Source of the DNA: Gammaproteobacteria bacterium
GTDB lineage: Bacteria > Pseudomonadota > Gammaproteobacteria > Pseudomonadales > Azotimanducaceae
Direction of reading: 5' to 3'
DNA: 44,777 bases
NCBI GenBank assembly: GCA_003248125.1
Contig: QJXZ01000252.1
Coordinates: 1-44,777, forward strand
In this document: piece by piece, positions 11,046 to 21,686 of the stretch
How positions within the stretch are numbered: the stretch's first letter is position 1
Layout: each line of letters opens with the position of its first letter
The notes under the pieces: model-generated
Databases searched by the model: none
Told to the model about the DNA's origin: nothing
What the model saw: the letters and a program-made list of their open reading frames with translations, nothing else
Made by a program: the position numbers and the translations under genes

Positions 11046-11345
11046 ATGCAGCTGTCCGTCAGCGGACATCACATCGATGTCACCGAAGCACTACGCAGCT
11101 ACGTCATAGGAAAGTTCGATCGCCTAGAACGACACTTCGATCACATCACCAACGCGCACGTCGTGCTGTCTGTGGAAAAACTTGTACACAAAGCTGAAGC
11201 GACGCTGCATACCAGCGGCGCCGATCTGTTCGCCGACGCAGCGTCCGGTGATCTATATGCAGCCATCGACGCTCTAATCGACAAGCTCGATAGGCAGATC
11301 GTCAAGCACAAGGAAAAACTGACCAAGCGCCACCATCGCGGCTGA
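11046..11345 (+). CDS. hpf: Short-form ribosome hibernation promoting factor
   Basis: Binds the 30S subunit and favours 100S ribosome dimers in slow growth. At 99 residues it is the short HPF form without the C-terminal dimerisation domain. It contains the conserved N-terminus LSVSGHHIDVTEALRSYV and the segment DLYAAIDALIDKLDRQIVKHKEK. A clear ribosome-binding site (AAGGAG) lies 8 bases before ATG 11046. It follows rpoN after 83 bases, its usual place. Confidence 0.95.
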   Translation: MQLSVSGHHIDVTEALRSYVIGKFDRLERHFDHITNAHVVLSVEKLVHKAEATLHTSGADLFADAASGDLYAAIDALIDKLDRQIVKHKEKLTKRHHRG

Positions 11346-11386
11346 TCCGCCGCGCCGTCGACGTGGCCCGGACATTGCCTGCCATG

Positions 11387-11462
11387 AGAACCTATCCCAG
11401 AATCGTTTGCGCGGTGCGTTGTCGGCAGGAAGTGGCGCGTGAACGATTCTGAGATAGGTTCT
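11387..11462. repeat. 76-base inverted repeat element between hpf and ptsN
   Basis: Two 21-base arms, 11387-11407 and 11442-11462, are reverse complements except for one position. The left arm begins AGAACCTATC and ends AGAATCGTT; the right arm begins AACGATTCTG and ends ATAGGTTCT. They enclose a 34-base loop. The near-perfect arms and absence of coding potential suggest a small palindromic (REP- or MITE-like) element rather than a simple terminator, since no T-run follows. The right arm ends where a -10-like TAGAAT upstream of ptsN begins. Confidence 0.75.
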
Positions 11463-11494
11463 AGAATGCGCGCCTTTTTTCCCGACCAAAGATC

Positions 11495-11962
11495 GTGATC
11501 GACTTCCATACGCTGCTCGGCCCCGACTGCACGTGGGTCTTACCCGAGGCCACCAGCAAGAAGCGGCTGCTGGAGTCCGCCGCCGAACGCATCGCCGCCA
11601 CGCATGAAGGTGTCGACTCACGCTCGCTGTTCGATCACCTCATGGCCCGGGAGCGGCTCGGCAGCACCGGACTCGGCGATGGCGTGGCAATACCACATTG
11701 CCGGTTAGAGGGTCGCACCGAACCAGTCGGGGCGATGATCAAGCTCGACAAGGGGCTCGAATTCGACGCGCCAGACGGTGAGCCGGTCACGCTCGTATTC
11801 GTCCTCGTGGCGCCCGCGGAAGGCCACGACGTGCACCTCAAATTGCTCGCCAAGCTGGCCGCCATGCTTGGTCAAGAGGCGTATCGAGCCGAGCTACGCG
11901 CTTGTAGCACGGACAAAGCGCTCTACAGCCGGATACACTCGCTGCTCGAAGCCTCGCCCTGA
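11495..11962 (+). CDS. ptsN: Nitrogen-PTS EIIA protein
   Basis: Regulatory phosphocarrier of the nitrogen phosphotransferase system, phosphorylated by NPr (PtsO). It controls potassium, nitrogen and envelope functions in other bacteria. The 155-residue PTS EIIA type-2 domain has the phosphorylation site His68 in GVAIPHCR. It starts at GTG 11495. Upstream, TAGAAT (11462-11467) followed by GCGCGCC resembles a -10 with a GC-rich discriminator; it abuts the inverted repeat. Followed after 9 bases by rapZ. Confidence 0.95.
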   Translation: MIDFHTLLGPDCTWVLPEATSKKRLLESAAERIAATHEGVDSRSLFDHLMARERLGSTGLGDGVAIPHCRLEGRTEPVGAMIKLDKGLEFDAPDGEPVTLVFVLVAPAEGHDVHLKLLAKLAAMLGQEAYRAELRACSTDKALYSRIHSLLEASP

Positions 11963-11971
11963 GGAAGCTAG

Positions 11972-12838
11972 GTGAAGTTGGTGATCATCAGCGGGCGCTC
12001 GGGCTCGGGGAAGAGCACTGCGCTGCACGTCCTCGAGGACGCCGGCTACAACGCCATCGACAATCTACCCGCCGGACTGCTCCCGGCGCTGGTGCACAAT
12101 GCGCTTCGCAGTGCGGGCCAGCGCGATACGCGGATGGCAGTCAGTATCGACGCGCGCAATTCCGCCGCCGATCTGCAGCGATTCCCGGAAATATTGCTGT
12201 CCCTCGATCGGCTCGATCTCGACTGCGAGGTGATTTATCTCGATGCGCTCGGCCCGACACTCGTCAAGCGCTTCAGTGAAACCCGCAGGCGTCACCCGCT
12301 GACATCCGATAGCCGCGACCTGCGGCAAGCGATCGAGGCAGAACGCGAGCTATTGACGAGCATTGCCGACCTCGCCGATCTGACCATCGACACAACCCAA
12401 CTCACGACGCCAGGGCTTTCGGACCTGATCAAGTCACGTGTTACCTCGCGTGGCATTCCGGGCATGTCGCTCTTGTTTCGTTCATTCGGCTTCAAGTTCG
12501 GCGTGCCGGTGGATGGCGACCTGGTCTATGACATCCGGTGTCTACCGAATCCGCACTGGGTGCCTGAGCTTCGCGCACTGACCGGCCGCGATCCGCAGGT
12601 GAAGGCCTATCTCGAGGAGAGCAGCGACGTCCATGAGATGTACGAAGACATTCGCCGCTACCTGGAGACCTGGTTACCACGTTACGAGCAAAACAACCGG
12701 ATCTATCTCACCGTGGCCATTGGTTGCACCGGCGGGCAACACCGATCGGTCTACATGGCCGAGCGTCTTGGCGCGCACTTCAAGAAAACGATCGCCAATA
12801 CGCTGGTTCGCCACCGCGAACTGGAGTTTCGCGAGTAG
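11972..12838 (+). CDS. rapZ: RNase adapter / nucleotide-binding protein RapZ
   Basis: RapZ (YvcJ family) binds small RNAs and recruits RNase E in enterobacteria to control GlmS; outside them its role is less clear. The 288-residue protein has Walker A GRSGSGKST (residues 8-16), the conserved GYNAIDNLPAGLL, a Walker B-like segment, and the C-terminal signature AIGCTGGQHRSVYMAERL. It starts at GTG 11972, preceded by GAGGAAG. Placed between ptsN and ptsO as in other Gammaproteobacteria. Confidence 0.95.
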   Translation: MKLVIISGRSGSGKSTALHVLEDAGYNAIDNLPAGLLPALVHNALRSAGQRDTRMAVSIDARNSAADLQRFPEILLSLDRLDLDCEVIYLDALGPTLVKRFSETRRRHPLTSDSRDLRQAIEAERELLTSIADLADLTIDTTQLTTPGLSDLIKSRVTSRGIPGMSLLFRSFGFKFGVPVDGDLVYDIRCLPNPHWVPELRALTGRDPQVKAYLEESSDVHEMYEDIRRYLETWLPRYEQNNRIYLTVAIGCTGGQHRSVYMAERLGAHFKKTIANTLVRHRELEFRE

Positions 12839-12842
12839 CGTC

Positions 12843-13112
12843 ATGCAAGAGCGCACCGTCACGGTCGTGAACAAACTGGGTCTGCACGCGCGGGCCGCGT
12901 CCAAGTTCGTGAACGTCGCCAAGCAGTTCTCTGCCTCGGTGAAGGTGGAAGCCGGCGGCAAGCAAGTGGACGGCAAGAGCATCATGAGCATCATGCTGCT
13001 GGCCGCCAGCCAAGGGCACACATTGCACCTAAGCACAGATGGCGACGACGAACGCGAAGCGATGGCCGCTATCACCGAACTCATCGCCGACCGCTTCGGC
13101 GAGGGCGAGTGA
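12843..13112 (+). CDS. ptsO: HPr-like phosphocarrier NPr
   Basis: Phosphocarrier of the nitrogen PTS, passing phosphate from PtsP to PtsN. The 89-residue protein has the active-site His15 in NKLGLHARAASKF and the Ser46 region GKSIMSIMLLAAS. In HPr of low-GC Gram-positives Ser46 is a kinase target; whether it is used here is unknown. ATG 12843 lies 4 bases after the rapZ stop. ptsP is not in the window. Confidence 0.95.
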   Translation: MQERTVTVVNKLGLHARAASKFVNVAKQFSASVKVEAGGKQVDGKSIMSIMLLAASQGHTLHLSTDGDDEREAMAAITELIADRFGEGE

Positions 13113-13113
13113 G

Positions 13114-14463
13114 GTGACCCAGGCCACACCGGCACGCGAGCATCTCGAAGACATCATCGCGTCCGTCGACCAGGGCACCCTGTCGGAACTGCGTGTGCTG
13201 CTCCAGTCGATGCGGCCCCAGGAAATCGCAAACGCGCTCGAATCGATGCCGATTGGTGTTCGACGGGTCGTCTGGCGTTTGATCGACGCCGAAACCTCGC
13301 ATCAAGTGTTGCAGTACTTGGGCGAGGAAGTACGCGCCGAGTTCCTCGCAAGAATGAACACCGACGAACTCGTCGCCGCCGCAGCCGAACTCGACACCGA
13401 CGACTTCGTCGACATTCTGCAGGAGCTTCCCGACACCATCGCGAGCCAAGTGCTGTCGTCGATGGCCGCTGACCAGCGTAGCCGTGTGGAGCGCGCGTTG
13501 TCGTATCCCGAAGATTCGGCCGGCGGCTTGATGAACACGGACTTCGTCACGGTCCGCCCAAGGCATACGCTCGAACTCGTACTACGCTACCTACGGCGTT
13601 ATCGGGCACTGCCGATCGCTACGGATGCACTCATCGTAGTCAACGATCGCGACGAGTACGTCGGTCTGCTGCCGCTCGCGCGTATCGTCACCACCGATCC
13701 GAGCGTCACGGTGCGCGAGGTCATGGACGCCGAAACCGACGCTATTCCGATCGCCATGTCGGACGCGGATGTCGCGCGCCTGTTTGCCGACCGCGACCTC
13801 CTCTCGGCACCAGTGGTCGACGAACGCGGTGTGGTCGTAGGTCGAATCACGGTTGACGACGTACTCGACGTCATCATCGAGGATGCCGACGAATCCGTCC
13901 TCGCGCGAGCGGGCCTCGACGTCGACGACGACACCTTCGCGCCGGTGATCCGTTCTGCGCGCAGCCGTGCAATCTGGCTCGGCGTCAATCTGGTGACGGC
14001 GCTCGTGGCGGCTGCCGTGATCGACGTATTCGAGGACACCATTGCACGCGTGGTCGCGCTCGCGATCCTGATGCCGATCGTGGCAAGCATGGGCGGAATC
14101 GCCGGCACACAAACCCTCACACTCGTGATCCGTGGTCAGGCATTGGGACAGATCTCGCGCAGCAACATTCTCTGGTTGATGAATCGCGAGGTGGTCGTTG
14201 CGTTCTTGAATGGCCTATTGTGGGCGAGCCTGGTCGCCGTCGGCACTGCGACGATATTCGCCGACCACACATTGGGGGCGCTCATCGGCGTGGCCATCGT
14301 CATCAACATGCTGGTTGCTGCCGTCTCGGGAAGCATCCTACCGCCGCTACTACAGCGTCTACACGTCGACCCGGCGCTCGCGGGCGGCGTGGTGTTGACC
14401 ACCATCACCGACGTCGCCGGCTTCTTCGTGTTCCTCGGCCTCGCCACCATCGTTTATCTCTGA
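13114..14463 (+). CDS. mgtE: Magnesium transporter MgtE
   Basis: Mg2+ channel/transporter of the inner membrane. The 449-residue protein has an N-terminal MgtE_N domain (about residues 10-125, with LNTDELVAAAAELDTDD-like repeats), two CBS domains (about 125-250) that sense cytosolic Mg2+ in the family, and a C-terminal five-helix pore domain with PIVASMGGIAGTQTL. GTG 13114 lies 1 base after the ptsO stop. The frame is open further upstream inside ptsO but that is not expected to be translated. mgtE next to the ptsN cluster is known from other proteobacteria. Confidence 0.94.
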   Translation: MTQATPAREHLEDIIASVDQGTLSELRVLLQSMRPQEIANALESMPIGVRRVVWRLIDAETSHQVLQYLGEEVRAEFLARMNTDELVAAAAELDTDDFVDILQELPDTIASQVLSSMAADQRSRVERALSYPEDSAGGLMNTDFVTVRPRHTLELVLRYLRRYRALPIATDALIVVNDRDEYVGLLPLARIVTTDPSVTVREVMDAETDAIPIAMSDADVARLFADRDLLSAPVVDERGVVVGRITVDDVLDVIIEDADESVLARAGLDVDDDTFAPVIRSARSRAIWLGVNLVTALVAAAVIDVFEDTIARVVALAILMPIVASMGGIAGTQTLTLVIRGQALGQISRSNILWLMNREVVVAFLNGLLWASLVAVGTATIFADHTLGALIGVAIVINMLVAAVSGSILPPLLQRLHVDPALAGGVVLTTITDVAGFFVFLGLATIVYL

Positions 14464-14469
14464 CCTGTC

Positions 14470-14494
14470 GCAACCGCCGCACCGCTGCGGTTGC
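14470..14494. terminator. Hairpin between convergent mgtE and pmbA
   Basis: GCAACCGC (14470-14477) pairs with GCGGTTGC (14487-14494) across a 9-base loop, right after the mgtE stop. A weaker second pair, GCAGTTG (14500-14506) with CAACTGC (14529-14535), follows. There is no T-run, so intrinsic termination is only suggested by the position between converging genes. Confidence 0.45.
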
Positions 14495-14561
14495 ATACCG
14501 CAGTTGGCATGCCCGCTTCGCGGCCACGCAACTGCACCGGTAGGAGGTTCACACACGGTTT

Positions 14562-15890
14562 CTATACCCCAGCGATCATCATAGCCTCGATCAGCACCGT
14601 GCCCGATTGCACGTTGAAGCGCGGATCGAGATCGTCACCCAGGCCGATCACATGGCCGTACATGTCCGCGAGGTTGCCGGCAATCGTCACTTCCGCGACG
14701 GCATGTGCGATGTCGCCATCCTCGATCCAGAATCCCGACGCGCCACGCGAATAATCGCCCGTCACGAGATTGATGCCCTGCCCCATCAGCTCGGTTACCA
14801 GTAATCCACGGCCCATCCGCTCGCGCAGCGTCGCAACCGACTCGCGCTTGCCGAGCACCGTCAGATTGTGCACGCCACCGGCGTTGCCCGTGCTCGACAG
14901 GCCCAAGCGGCGGGCCGAATAGCTACCGAGGACGTAGCTCGCCACGACACCATCGGACACGAACGCCTTTGCAGTCGTCGCAACACCTTCCGCATCGAAT
15001 GCCGCGCTCGACAAGCCGCGCGGCCGGTGCGGCCGTTCCACCACGTCTATGCCGCGTGGCAACAATTGGCGACCAAGGCCATCGAGCAGGAACGACGCGC
15101 GCCGATACAGCGCGCCGCCAGAGAGCGCCGCGACTAAATGGCCGAATAGGCCGCCTGATACCTCCGGCGCGAACATCACGGCGTGGCGTCCGGTCGGTAT
15201 AGGTCCCGCGCCGAGCCTCGCGAGCGCACGTCGGGCAGCTGTGCGACCAACGACTTCCGGGGCCTCCAGGTCATCGGCACGTCGCGCGACCGTGAACCAG
15301 TGGTCACGCTCCATCGCGCCGTCGTCACGCGCGATCACAGCGCACGACAACCCGTGACGCGTGGCCAATTGAGTGCCGATGAATCCATGACTGTTGCCGT
15401 ACACTGAAATCATCTGATGTGTACTCACGCTCGCGCCTTCCGAGTTGACGATGCGTGGGTCGAATCCGCGTGCTTCGTCCTCGGCGCGCAATGCGAGCCT
15501 ACGCGCCGCTTCGGTTTCCAATTGCCACGGATGATCGAGATCGAGATCCGGAAATTCGGTGGCCATCCGATCGGCGTCGGCGAGTCCATGGTACGGATCG
15601 GCTTGGGTGAAGCGTGCAATGCTGCAAGCCTTCTCGACCGTTGCGGCGATGGCGTCCTCGGAAGTGTCCGACGTGCTGGCGGAGCCCTTGTGACCACCGA
15701 AATAGACAGCGATCCCGAAGCCTTTCTCGCGATTGAACTCGACCGTCTCGAGGTCGCCCATCCGCACACTCACGGAGCGCCCGGCATCCTCGGTGGCACC
15801 CACCTCGGCGGCATCCGCGCCAGCCGCGCGCGCCAGGGTCAGAATGCGCTCGACGAGCAATTCGATGCGCTGACGATCGCCGGCGTTCAC
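14562..15890 (-). CDS. pmbA: Metalloprotease subunit PmbA/TldE
   Basis: Partner of TldD in the TldD/TldE heterodimer, which degrades unfolded peptides and matures microcin B17 and CcdA in E. coli. TldE itself lacks the zinc motif. The 442-residue protein shows the family segments FNREKGFGIAVYFGGHKGSAS, VVASYVLGSYSARRLGL, STGNAGGVHN and LLVTELMGQGINLVTGDYSRGASGFWIE. GTG 15890 is chosen because it gives family length and leaves a 56-base gap to the divergent darP; a longer reading exists but crosses darP. Confidence 0.93.
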   Translation of the reverse strand: MNAGDRQRIELLVERILTLARAAGADAAEVGATEDAGRSVSVRMGDLETVEFNREKGFGIAVYFGGHKGSASTSDTSEDAIAATVEKACSIARFTQADPYHGLADADRMATEFPDLDLDHPWQLETEAARRLALRAEDEARGFDPRIVNSEGASVSTHQMISVYGNSHGFIGTQLATRHGLSCAVIARDDGAMERDHWFTVARRADDLEAPEVVGRTAARRALARLGAGPIPTGRHAVMFAPEVSGGLFGHLVAALSGGALYRRASFLLDGLGRQLLPRGIDVVERPHRPRGLSSAAFDAEGVATTAKAFVSDGVVASYVLGSYSARRLGLSSTGNAGGVHNLTVLGKRESVATLRERMGRGLLVTELMGQGINLVTGDYSRGASGFWIEDGDIAHAVAEVTIAGNLADMYGHVIGLGDDLDPRFNVQSGTVLIEAMMIAGV

Positions 15891-15946
15891 GCGACCGGGC
15901 CCGCCGGAACCGCGTTTCCGGCCGTCTCCGTTAAGATGGCCGGCCG

Positions 15947-16450
15947 ATGAATGACGATTTCGAGAGCAAGTCCGCGCGCAAGCGCGAAGCACACCGGTTG
16001 CGCGCGCTGGGTCTCGAGCTCGCCAAGCTGACATCCGAACAGCGCGCCGGGCTGCCGCTCGATGCCGACCTCGAACGCGCGCTCGCCGAGTATGCTCGCA
16101 TCACCAGCCACATCGCACGGAAGCGACATGTCCAGCGCATCGGGCGATTGATGCGCGCAGCCGACGTGGCGGCGATCGAAGCGGGCATCGAACATCTCCG
16201 TGGCGAATCGGCGAGCGCCCGCTATGCCCAGCATGCCATCGAGCAGTGGCGCGCCGCTTTGCTTGCCGAGGACGCTGCATTGACCGAATTCATGTCGCAC
16301 TATGGGCCGGTCGACGCGCCGCAACTTCGCCAGCTCATTCGCCGCGCCCGCGCACGCCCCGAAGATTCCGGCCGCGCGCGCGCGTTGTTTCGTCATCTGC
16401 GCGAAATCGTCGAGCGCCACGATCAGCCGGTGCCGCCGACTGTGATCTGA
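15947..16450 (+). CDS. darP: Ribosome biogenesis factor DarP (YjgA, DUF615)
   Basis: Associates with late 50S ribosome precursors in E. coli. The 167-residue, charged, helical protein has DUF615 hallmarks: [20 protein letters not shown] near the start, [15 protein letters not shown] in the middle and [20 protein letters not shown] near the end. ATG 15947 is preceded within 10 bases by TAAGAT (15932-15937), so if that is the -10 the mRNA would be almost leaderless. Its 3' end overlaps the convergent tldD by 28 bases. The location between pmbA and tldD is conserved. Confidence 0.93.
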   Translation: MNDDFESKSARKREAHRLRALGLELAKLTSEQRAGLPLDADLERALAEYARITSHIARKRHVQRIGRLMRAADVAAIEAGIEHLRGESASARYAQHAIEQWRAALLAEDAALTEFMSHYGPVDAPQLRQLIRRARARPEDSGRARALFRHLREIVERHDQPVPPTVI

Positions 16451-17862
16451 TCGACGCGTAGCGTCGGTTGGCCGACACCGACTGGCACCGATTGCCCGTC
16501 CTTGCCGCACACACCGACGCCTTCATCGAGCGCTAGGTCGTTGCCCACCATCGACACACGCCCCATTACTTCAGGGCCGCTACCGATCAGGGTTGCGCCC
16601 TTCACCGGCCTTCCCACCCTGCCGCGCTCGATCAGATAGGCCTCCGTGGTCGAAAACACGAACTTGCCAGACGTGATGTCGACCTGACCGCCGCCGAAGT
16701 TGACGGCATAGATGCCGCGGTCGACGCTTCCGATAATGTCGGCCGGATCGTGCTCGCCCGGCAACAAGAACGTATTTGTCATGCGCGGCATGGGTAGATG
16801 CGCATACGACTGTCGGCGACCGTTTCCGCTGCTCACCGTGTTCATGAGCCGTGCGTTCTGCTTGTCCTGCAAGTAGCCCTTCAGCACGCCATTCTCGATC
16901 AACACATTGCGGCGACTCGGCGTGCCTTCGTCGTCGATCGTCAGCGAGCCTCGGCGACCTTCTAGCGTGCCGTCATCGACCACGGTGCAGTGTACCGATG
17001 CGACCTGTTCGCCGAGTCGGCCCGCGAACGTCGAGCTGCCCTTGCGATTGAAATCGCCTTCGAGGCCATGGCCGACGGCTTCGTGCAAGAGCACACCGGG
17101 CCAGCCAGCGCCGAGCACCACCGGCATCGGACCGGCGGGCGCCGGGCTGGCTTCGAGCGCCACCAGCGCGATGCGCACCGCCTCGCGCGCGAACCGTGAT
17201 GCACGATCGTCGGCAAGGAATGTGTCGAGGGCAAGACGACCGCCGCCGCCGGCCGAGCCGCGCTCGCGACGCCCTTCGTGCTCGACGATCACGCTGACGT
17301 CGAGCCGCACCAGCGGGCGCTCGTCGGCCGCCAGGGTGCCGTCGGTCGCAACCACTAAACACAGCTCGTGCACCATCGACAAGCGGGCATTGACCTGCTT
17401 GACGCGCTGATCGTGCCCCCGAGCCTCGGCGTCGATGCCCAGCAACAAGTCGATCTTCGCCTGCGCCGACAACCCAACCAAGGGATCGACCGCGTCGTAC
17501 CGCCTTGGTGGTCGCGCTGCCAGCAATTGTCCCGACCGCCCACTACCGCCGCCGCGCACGATGCTCCGGGCGGCATCGACGGCTTCCAACAAACGGCGGC
17601 CGGTGACGTCGTCGGAATATGCAAAGCCGGTCTTTTCGCCGCACAGTGCGCGCACGCCGACACCGCGGTCGGCATTGAAACCGCCTTCTTTGACCATACC
17701 GTCCTCGAGGCCCCAGCTCTCGCTACGGTGGGTCTGGAAATACAGCTCGCCAAAGTCGATACCACCGCCACCGATGCGCCCGAGTGCATCCTGCAATGAC
17801 CGCATCGAAAGATCGCTGGCAGCCAAGATCACCGCTTCGGCACGGTCGAGCGCGTCGGTCAT
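16423..17862 (-). CDS. tldD: Zinc metalloprotease TldD
   Basis: Catalytic subunit of the TldD/TldE protease. The 479-residue protein carries the zinc motif HEAVGH (residues 260-265) in the context [14 protein letters not shown], and the C-terminal Cys of [14 protein letters not shown], which is the third metal ligand in E. coli TldD. Other landmarks are [20 protein letters not shown] and [22 protein letters not shown] 17862 overlaps the yhdP stop (ATGA), so it is the last gene of the long minus-strand run from mreB. Confidence 0.96.
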   Translation of the reverse strand: MTDALDRAEAVILAASDLSMRSLQDALGRIGGGGIDFGELYFQTHRSESWGLEDGMVKEGGFNADRGVGVRALCGEKTGFAYSDDVTGRRLLEAVDAARSIVRGGGSGRSGQLLAARPPRRYDAVDPLVGLSAQAKIDLLLGIDAEARGHDQRVKQVNARLSMVHELCLVVATDGTLAADERPLVRLDVSVIVEHEGRRERGSAGGGGRLALDTFLADDRASRFAREAVRIALVALEASPAPAGPMPVVLGAGWPGVLLHEAVGHGLEGDFNRKGSSTFAGRLGEQVASVHCTVVDDGTLEGRRGSLTIDDEGTPSRRNVLIENGVLKGYLQDKQNARLMNTVSSGNGRRQSYAHLPMPRMTNTFLLPGEHDPADIIGSVDRGIYAVNFGGGQVDITSGKFVFSTTEAYLIERGRVGRPVKGATLIGSGPEVMGRVSMVGNDLALDEGVGVCGKDGQSVPVGVGQPTLRVDQITVGGTG

Positions 17863-20800
17863 GACGGCTTCTCCTTTTCCTTGGCCGTATCCGGTGGCGG
17901 GCCGCTGTCATCCTTTGCTTCGTTCGGCTTGGCATCGGTGCCGCGTCCGAATACACGCACGAACTCTACTTTCGGATCGGTGAGCGTACCGCTCACTTTG
18001 TAGGTCGCACTGGAGAACTGATCGATCTGGTCGCGAAACAGCCGTTCCCCCACCAGCACGGCACCCGCAGCGATCGGATTGACGAAGCTCAAGTAGGCCG
18101 CGTACCAGGGCAGGCTGGAGCTGACGGGTAACGTCACCACCATGTCGTTGTCGAGCGCGCCGGTGTTGAAGTCGACCCGGCCACCGACACGGAAGTAAGC
18201 CCCTGTTCCATCGATGACCATGGGGTCGACGAACTCGAGTCGGCCCTGATCCATGCGCACACGCGCCGTCACCTCGTCGAAGCTGATGCCCTTGCCGAAG
18301 ACATCCGAGAAATCGAGCGCCATCCGCTTCGCGATGGCCGTGAAGTTGAGCAGGCTGAACACCCGCATGGTGCCGCCACCGCTGTCGACATCGACAAATC
18401 GACCATCCTTGACTTGGACGCCAATGGTCCCTGTGAGCGTCGCGAGCTCGAACGCGAGCGGGGAGCCCGGCCACTCGATTACCGTGTCGGCAGCGACCGA
18501 CTTGCTTTCGACGCTCGCGGCATAGCTGAACGCCGGTAGGATTTCGGCCAGGTTGGCGCCACTGGCTTTGCCTTCGAATCGTGTCGTCGGCGGGTCGATG
18601 TAATGCCACAGCATCGGTGCAGTGCCTTCGATGGTGAGCCCGCGCATCCGGCCAGTCACGTCTTCGACGCGCATCACCTGCTCATCGCCACGCAGCGCAA
18701 ATTGCCAACTACCGTAGTCCGCATCGCCGACGTGGACGTCGTCGATCACGACATCGATCGCGTCGATGAAGCTGGGATCGACGTCGGCCAGTGGATCGCT
18801 CGTGTCGTCGTCTGCGCCAGCTGGCAACACCAGCCGCGACAATGCGATTCGCGTCGGCTCGCCCTGGCGGTCGACCAACGTCCCCGCAATCGCCGCCGAG
18901 TCCACGGCCAGCTCCAGCAGGCCGGGCTCGACAACTGCATTGGCGACCAGGTCGGGGAATATCGCATCGCGGAACTCGAGCTCGCCGACCGCCAGACCAT
19001 CCACCGAGAGATGCAGCGGGTCAGGCCCCGACCGGACCGCGTCGAGCCGCGGTCCGAACGACCTGCCGAATCGCTCCACCCAAGGATCGAGCACAAGGTG
19101 TTCGATCGCACCCGTGACGACGACGCCAGCGCGATCTTCCGCCTCCGGAGGTGCCGGTGTATTGATGCCGATATGTGCACCGAGCGCGCCTTCGTCCGGC
19201 CGCCGCACCCAGAAGGCGATGCGATCGCCGACGACGCCACGGATGAACAATTCTTTCGCACGTAGATCAAGATCGATCGTTGTTGCAAGTGACTCGGTTG
19301 CGGGCTTACCGAACGGCGCCGGAAGGTCGACGACCACGTCGGTCAGCGGTGTCGTCACAAAAAGGTGCGGATCACGCTCGCTACCAGGCCAGAGGGAAAG
19401 CTCGCCCCGGTAGTCGACCGGCCCACTCACCAGGCCCTCGACGTCGACGCCGAGCCAGGCCGCGATCGGTGCTACATCGGCTCGGCCGGTGCCGCCCAAC
19501 GTGACCTTGCCGTCGTCGGAGGAGTAGGACGCCGTGAACCGCGCGGGCGAACCGAACAGCTTGCCATCGATTCCCGCCGACGTGACCGCGTGTGGGAAGG
19601 CGTAGGCAATCGGGCCATCGAGCCCTTCGAGCGCAATGCCGATGTTGCCGAGCTGCGCATCGACACCCTGGAGTGTGGCGGCAAGGTCGACGCGTATGTC
19701 ATCCGCGGCTGCTTCGCGCGTAATGGGCAGGTGCATGGCGAGTCGGTAGTCGAGCGGTCCCGAAAACTGCCAGTCGGGCGTTACGAAGCCCAACCACTCC
19801 CCGAGCGGCGAACGATCGATCAAGGCCCGCACGTGCGTGGCATCTGTCGCACCGCGCCCGTCGACCTCGACATAGCCACCACCGCGCGGACTTCGGATCG
19901 TGCTCACACCAACGTCGATGCCTTGCACGACGCCCCGTTCGAGCGCACCCGCGACGCCGTTGGCACCGATCTCCACGTGTCCGGCCAACGACTCGGCGAT
20001 CGGCCAATCGGGGTGAAATCGAACGCGACCCTGATCGACCCGAAACGACATTTCCGCTTGCCGTAGCGGCAATCCTTCGACGTTGAGAAAGTGTCCGTGA
20101 AAGACGATGCCGAAATCGCTCGCACGACCGGCGAGGATAGACTCGTCGATCCATCGCAGTAGCTCGGGTGACAGCTTCATAGGCAGGAACTGCTTCGCCA
20201 TACCGGCGTCCATCGCATCGGCGGTGATCCACAGGCTAACCCGTTGATCGTCGCGCTCGGGGGGCCGTGACACCGCAAACGCGCCACGTGCCTCGGTCGG
20301 GCCGATACGGCCCACCAAATCGTCGCTCTTCACTACCACGAACTTGTCTTTGAACCAGAGTTCGACATTGCCGTCGATTCGATCGAGCTCGAATGGCGCG
20401 GCATAGACGTTGAGCAGACCTATCGTCATGTCGTCGGTCGCCAGATGCGCGCGAAAGCCACGCTCTGTGGCAATCAAGTCCGATCGGCCATTACGAATGA
20501 ACGGCACGCCCTTGAAGTGCTCGAAGGCGACGTCTTCGACGTTCGCCGCCGCGCTCAGCGTCCTTTCGCCGATCCGAAACACACCGGAGATGTGGCGCAC
20601 GTTGCCGGACGGGGCAAGACCATCGATCCACTCGCGTGCCGCTGGAATCTGGCCGAGTGCGCTGCGAACGATGGGTAAGTACGGTGCCACGCTGATGTCG
20701 TCTGCAGCGAATTCGAGTGTGCTGTCGATTAGCCCTGCGCGATATGCAAGTCCCACTCCATCGAGCGTCGAGCTACGCTGTCCGGCACGCGCTTCGAGGT

Positions 20801-21674
20801 GCTCGACTCGCGCCCACACGTTCGAGTGCCACAACTCCGAGCGCCCCACCAGCTTCAGTGCGACCTCGTCCAGCCGACCACGGGGCAGCAGGAGATCGTG
20901 CACGCGGACATCCAACACACCTTGTCCGTCACCCTCCGTGATCTGCCATTGACCGTGCAGTCGTTCGATGCTGCCCCCGCCGGTCACCTGCGCAAGGGCG
21001 GTCGGAACCTCGAAGCCGTCGCCAACGAGCGTGATGGCCCCTTCCAATCCGAGCCCGAACGATCCCTCGGCGAGCCGCCAGTCGAGCTTTATTGGCGCGG
21101 CGCGATCCGCCGCAACGATCACGACTGCGCCGTCGTGGCGGAAGTGCGCATTAGTGACGTGCGCGCTCGCCGTGAACGACCCCACGATCTCGATGGGTTC
21201 CGTCGTGTCCGCCGATTCGGTTGCGACCGCAAGTTCGACTCGGTCGAGGCGAAGCTCGTCGCTTTCCAGCAGCATCGGCAGCGGATCGAACGTCGCGCCC
21301 GTCGGCGCCGCATTGCCGATCTTCCAACGGCCGTCGCGCGTGCGCGTCACCAACAGTTCGAGTGCGTCGACACGTAGGTGTCCTGCGACGATGGCGCCAT
21401 GCCACAACGTCTCCAGCAAGTCGAGCTGAAAGACCACACCCTGCGCCCGGCCGCCTGGAAAACGGACGCTGTGCGCACGCAAGATCGGATCGAAGTGATG
21501 CCACGTCGCCGATAGTTCCCTGATCTCGATATCGCGCGGACCGAGTAGCGAATTGAGCTCGTCCTCGTAGTCGTCCACCACCGCCACCAACACGCGGCCG
21601 AGTACCGACAAGCCCGCCAGCACCACAGCGAACAACGTGAGGAGCCAGAAGATCGGCCGCAGAATGGCAAGCAA
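17859..21674 (-). CDS. yhdP: AsmA-like envelope lipid transport protein YhdP
   Basis: Very large inner-membrane-anchored protein with a long periplasmic region. In E. coli YhdP, with TamB and YdbH, moves phospholipids toward the outer membrane. The 1271-residue protein (family about 1270) has one N-terminal helix (residues 5-30), a DUF3971 region and a C-terminal AsmA-like part with [19 protein letters not shown] and [20 protein letters not shown]-type segments. The start is TTG at 21674 with AGAGG 9 bases upstream, 12 bases after the rng stop; no ATG or GTG is better placed. The C-terminal tail ([20 protein letters not shown]) is disordered. Confidence 0.93.
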   Translation of the reverse strand: MLAILRPIFWLLTLFAVVLAGLSVLGRVLVAVVDDYEDELNSLLGPRDIEIRELSATWHHFDPILRAHSVRFPGGRAQGVVFQLDLLETLWHGAIVAGHLRVDALELLVTRTRDGRWKIGNAAPTGATFDPLPMLLESDELRLDRVELAVATESADTTEPIEIVGSFTASAHVTNAHFRHDGAVVIVAADRAAPIKLDWRLAEGSFGLGLEGAITLVGDGFEVPTALAQVTGGGSIERLHGQWQITEGDGQGVLDVRVHDLLLPRGRLDEVALKLVGRSELWHSNVWARVEHLEARAGQRSSTLDGVGLAYRAGLIDSTLEFAADDISVAPYLPIVRSALGQIPAAREWIDGLAPSGNVRHISGVFRIGERTLSAAANVEDVAFEHFKGVPFIRNGRSDLIATERGFRAHLATDDMTIGLLNVYAAPFELDRIDGNVELWFKDKFVVVKSDDLVGRIGPTEARGAFAVSRPPERDDQRVSLWITADAMDAGMAKQFLPMKLSPELLRWIDESILAGRASDFGIVFHGHFLNVEGLPLRQAEMSFRVDQGRVRFHPDWPIAESLAGHVEIGANGVAGALERGVVQGIDVGVSTIRSPRGGGYVEVDGRGATDATHVRALIDRSPLGEWLGFVTPDWQFSGPLDYRLAMHLPITREAAADDIRVDLAATLQGVDAQLGNIGIALEGLDGPIAYAFPHAVTSAGIDGKLFGSPARFTASYSSDDGKVTLGGTGRADVAPIAAWLGVDVEGLVSGPVDYRGELSLWPGSERDPHLFVTTPLTDVVVDLPAPFGKPATESLATTIDLDLRAKELFIRGVVGDRIAFWVRRPDEGALGAHIGINTPAPPEAEDRAGVVVTGAIEHLVLDPWVERFGRSFGPRLDAVRSGPDPLHLSVDGLAVGELEFRDAIFPDLVANAVVEPGLLELAVDSAAIAGTLVDRQGEPTRIALSRLVLPAGADDDTSDPLADVDPSFIDAIDVVIDDVHVGDADYGSWQFALRGDEQVMRVEDVTGRMRGLTIEGTAPMLWHYIDPPTTRFEGKASGANLAEILPAFSYAASVESKSVAADTVIEWPGSPLAFELATLTGTIGVQVKDGRFVDVDSGGGTMRVFSLLNFTAIAKRMALDFSDVFGKGISFDEVTARVRMDQGRLEFVDPMVIDGTGAYFRVGGRVDFNTGALDNDMVVTLPVSSSLPWYAAYLSFVNPIAAGAVLVGERLFRDQIDQFSSATYKVSGTLTDPKVEFVRVFGRGTDAKPNEAKDDSGPPPDTAKEKEKPS

Positions 21675-21686
21675 TGCGATGTGCCT

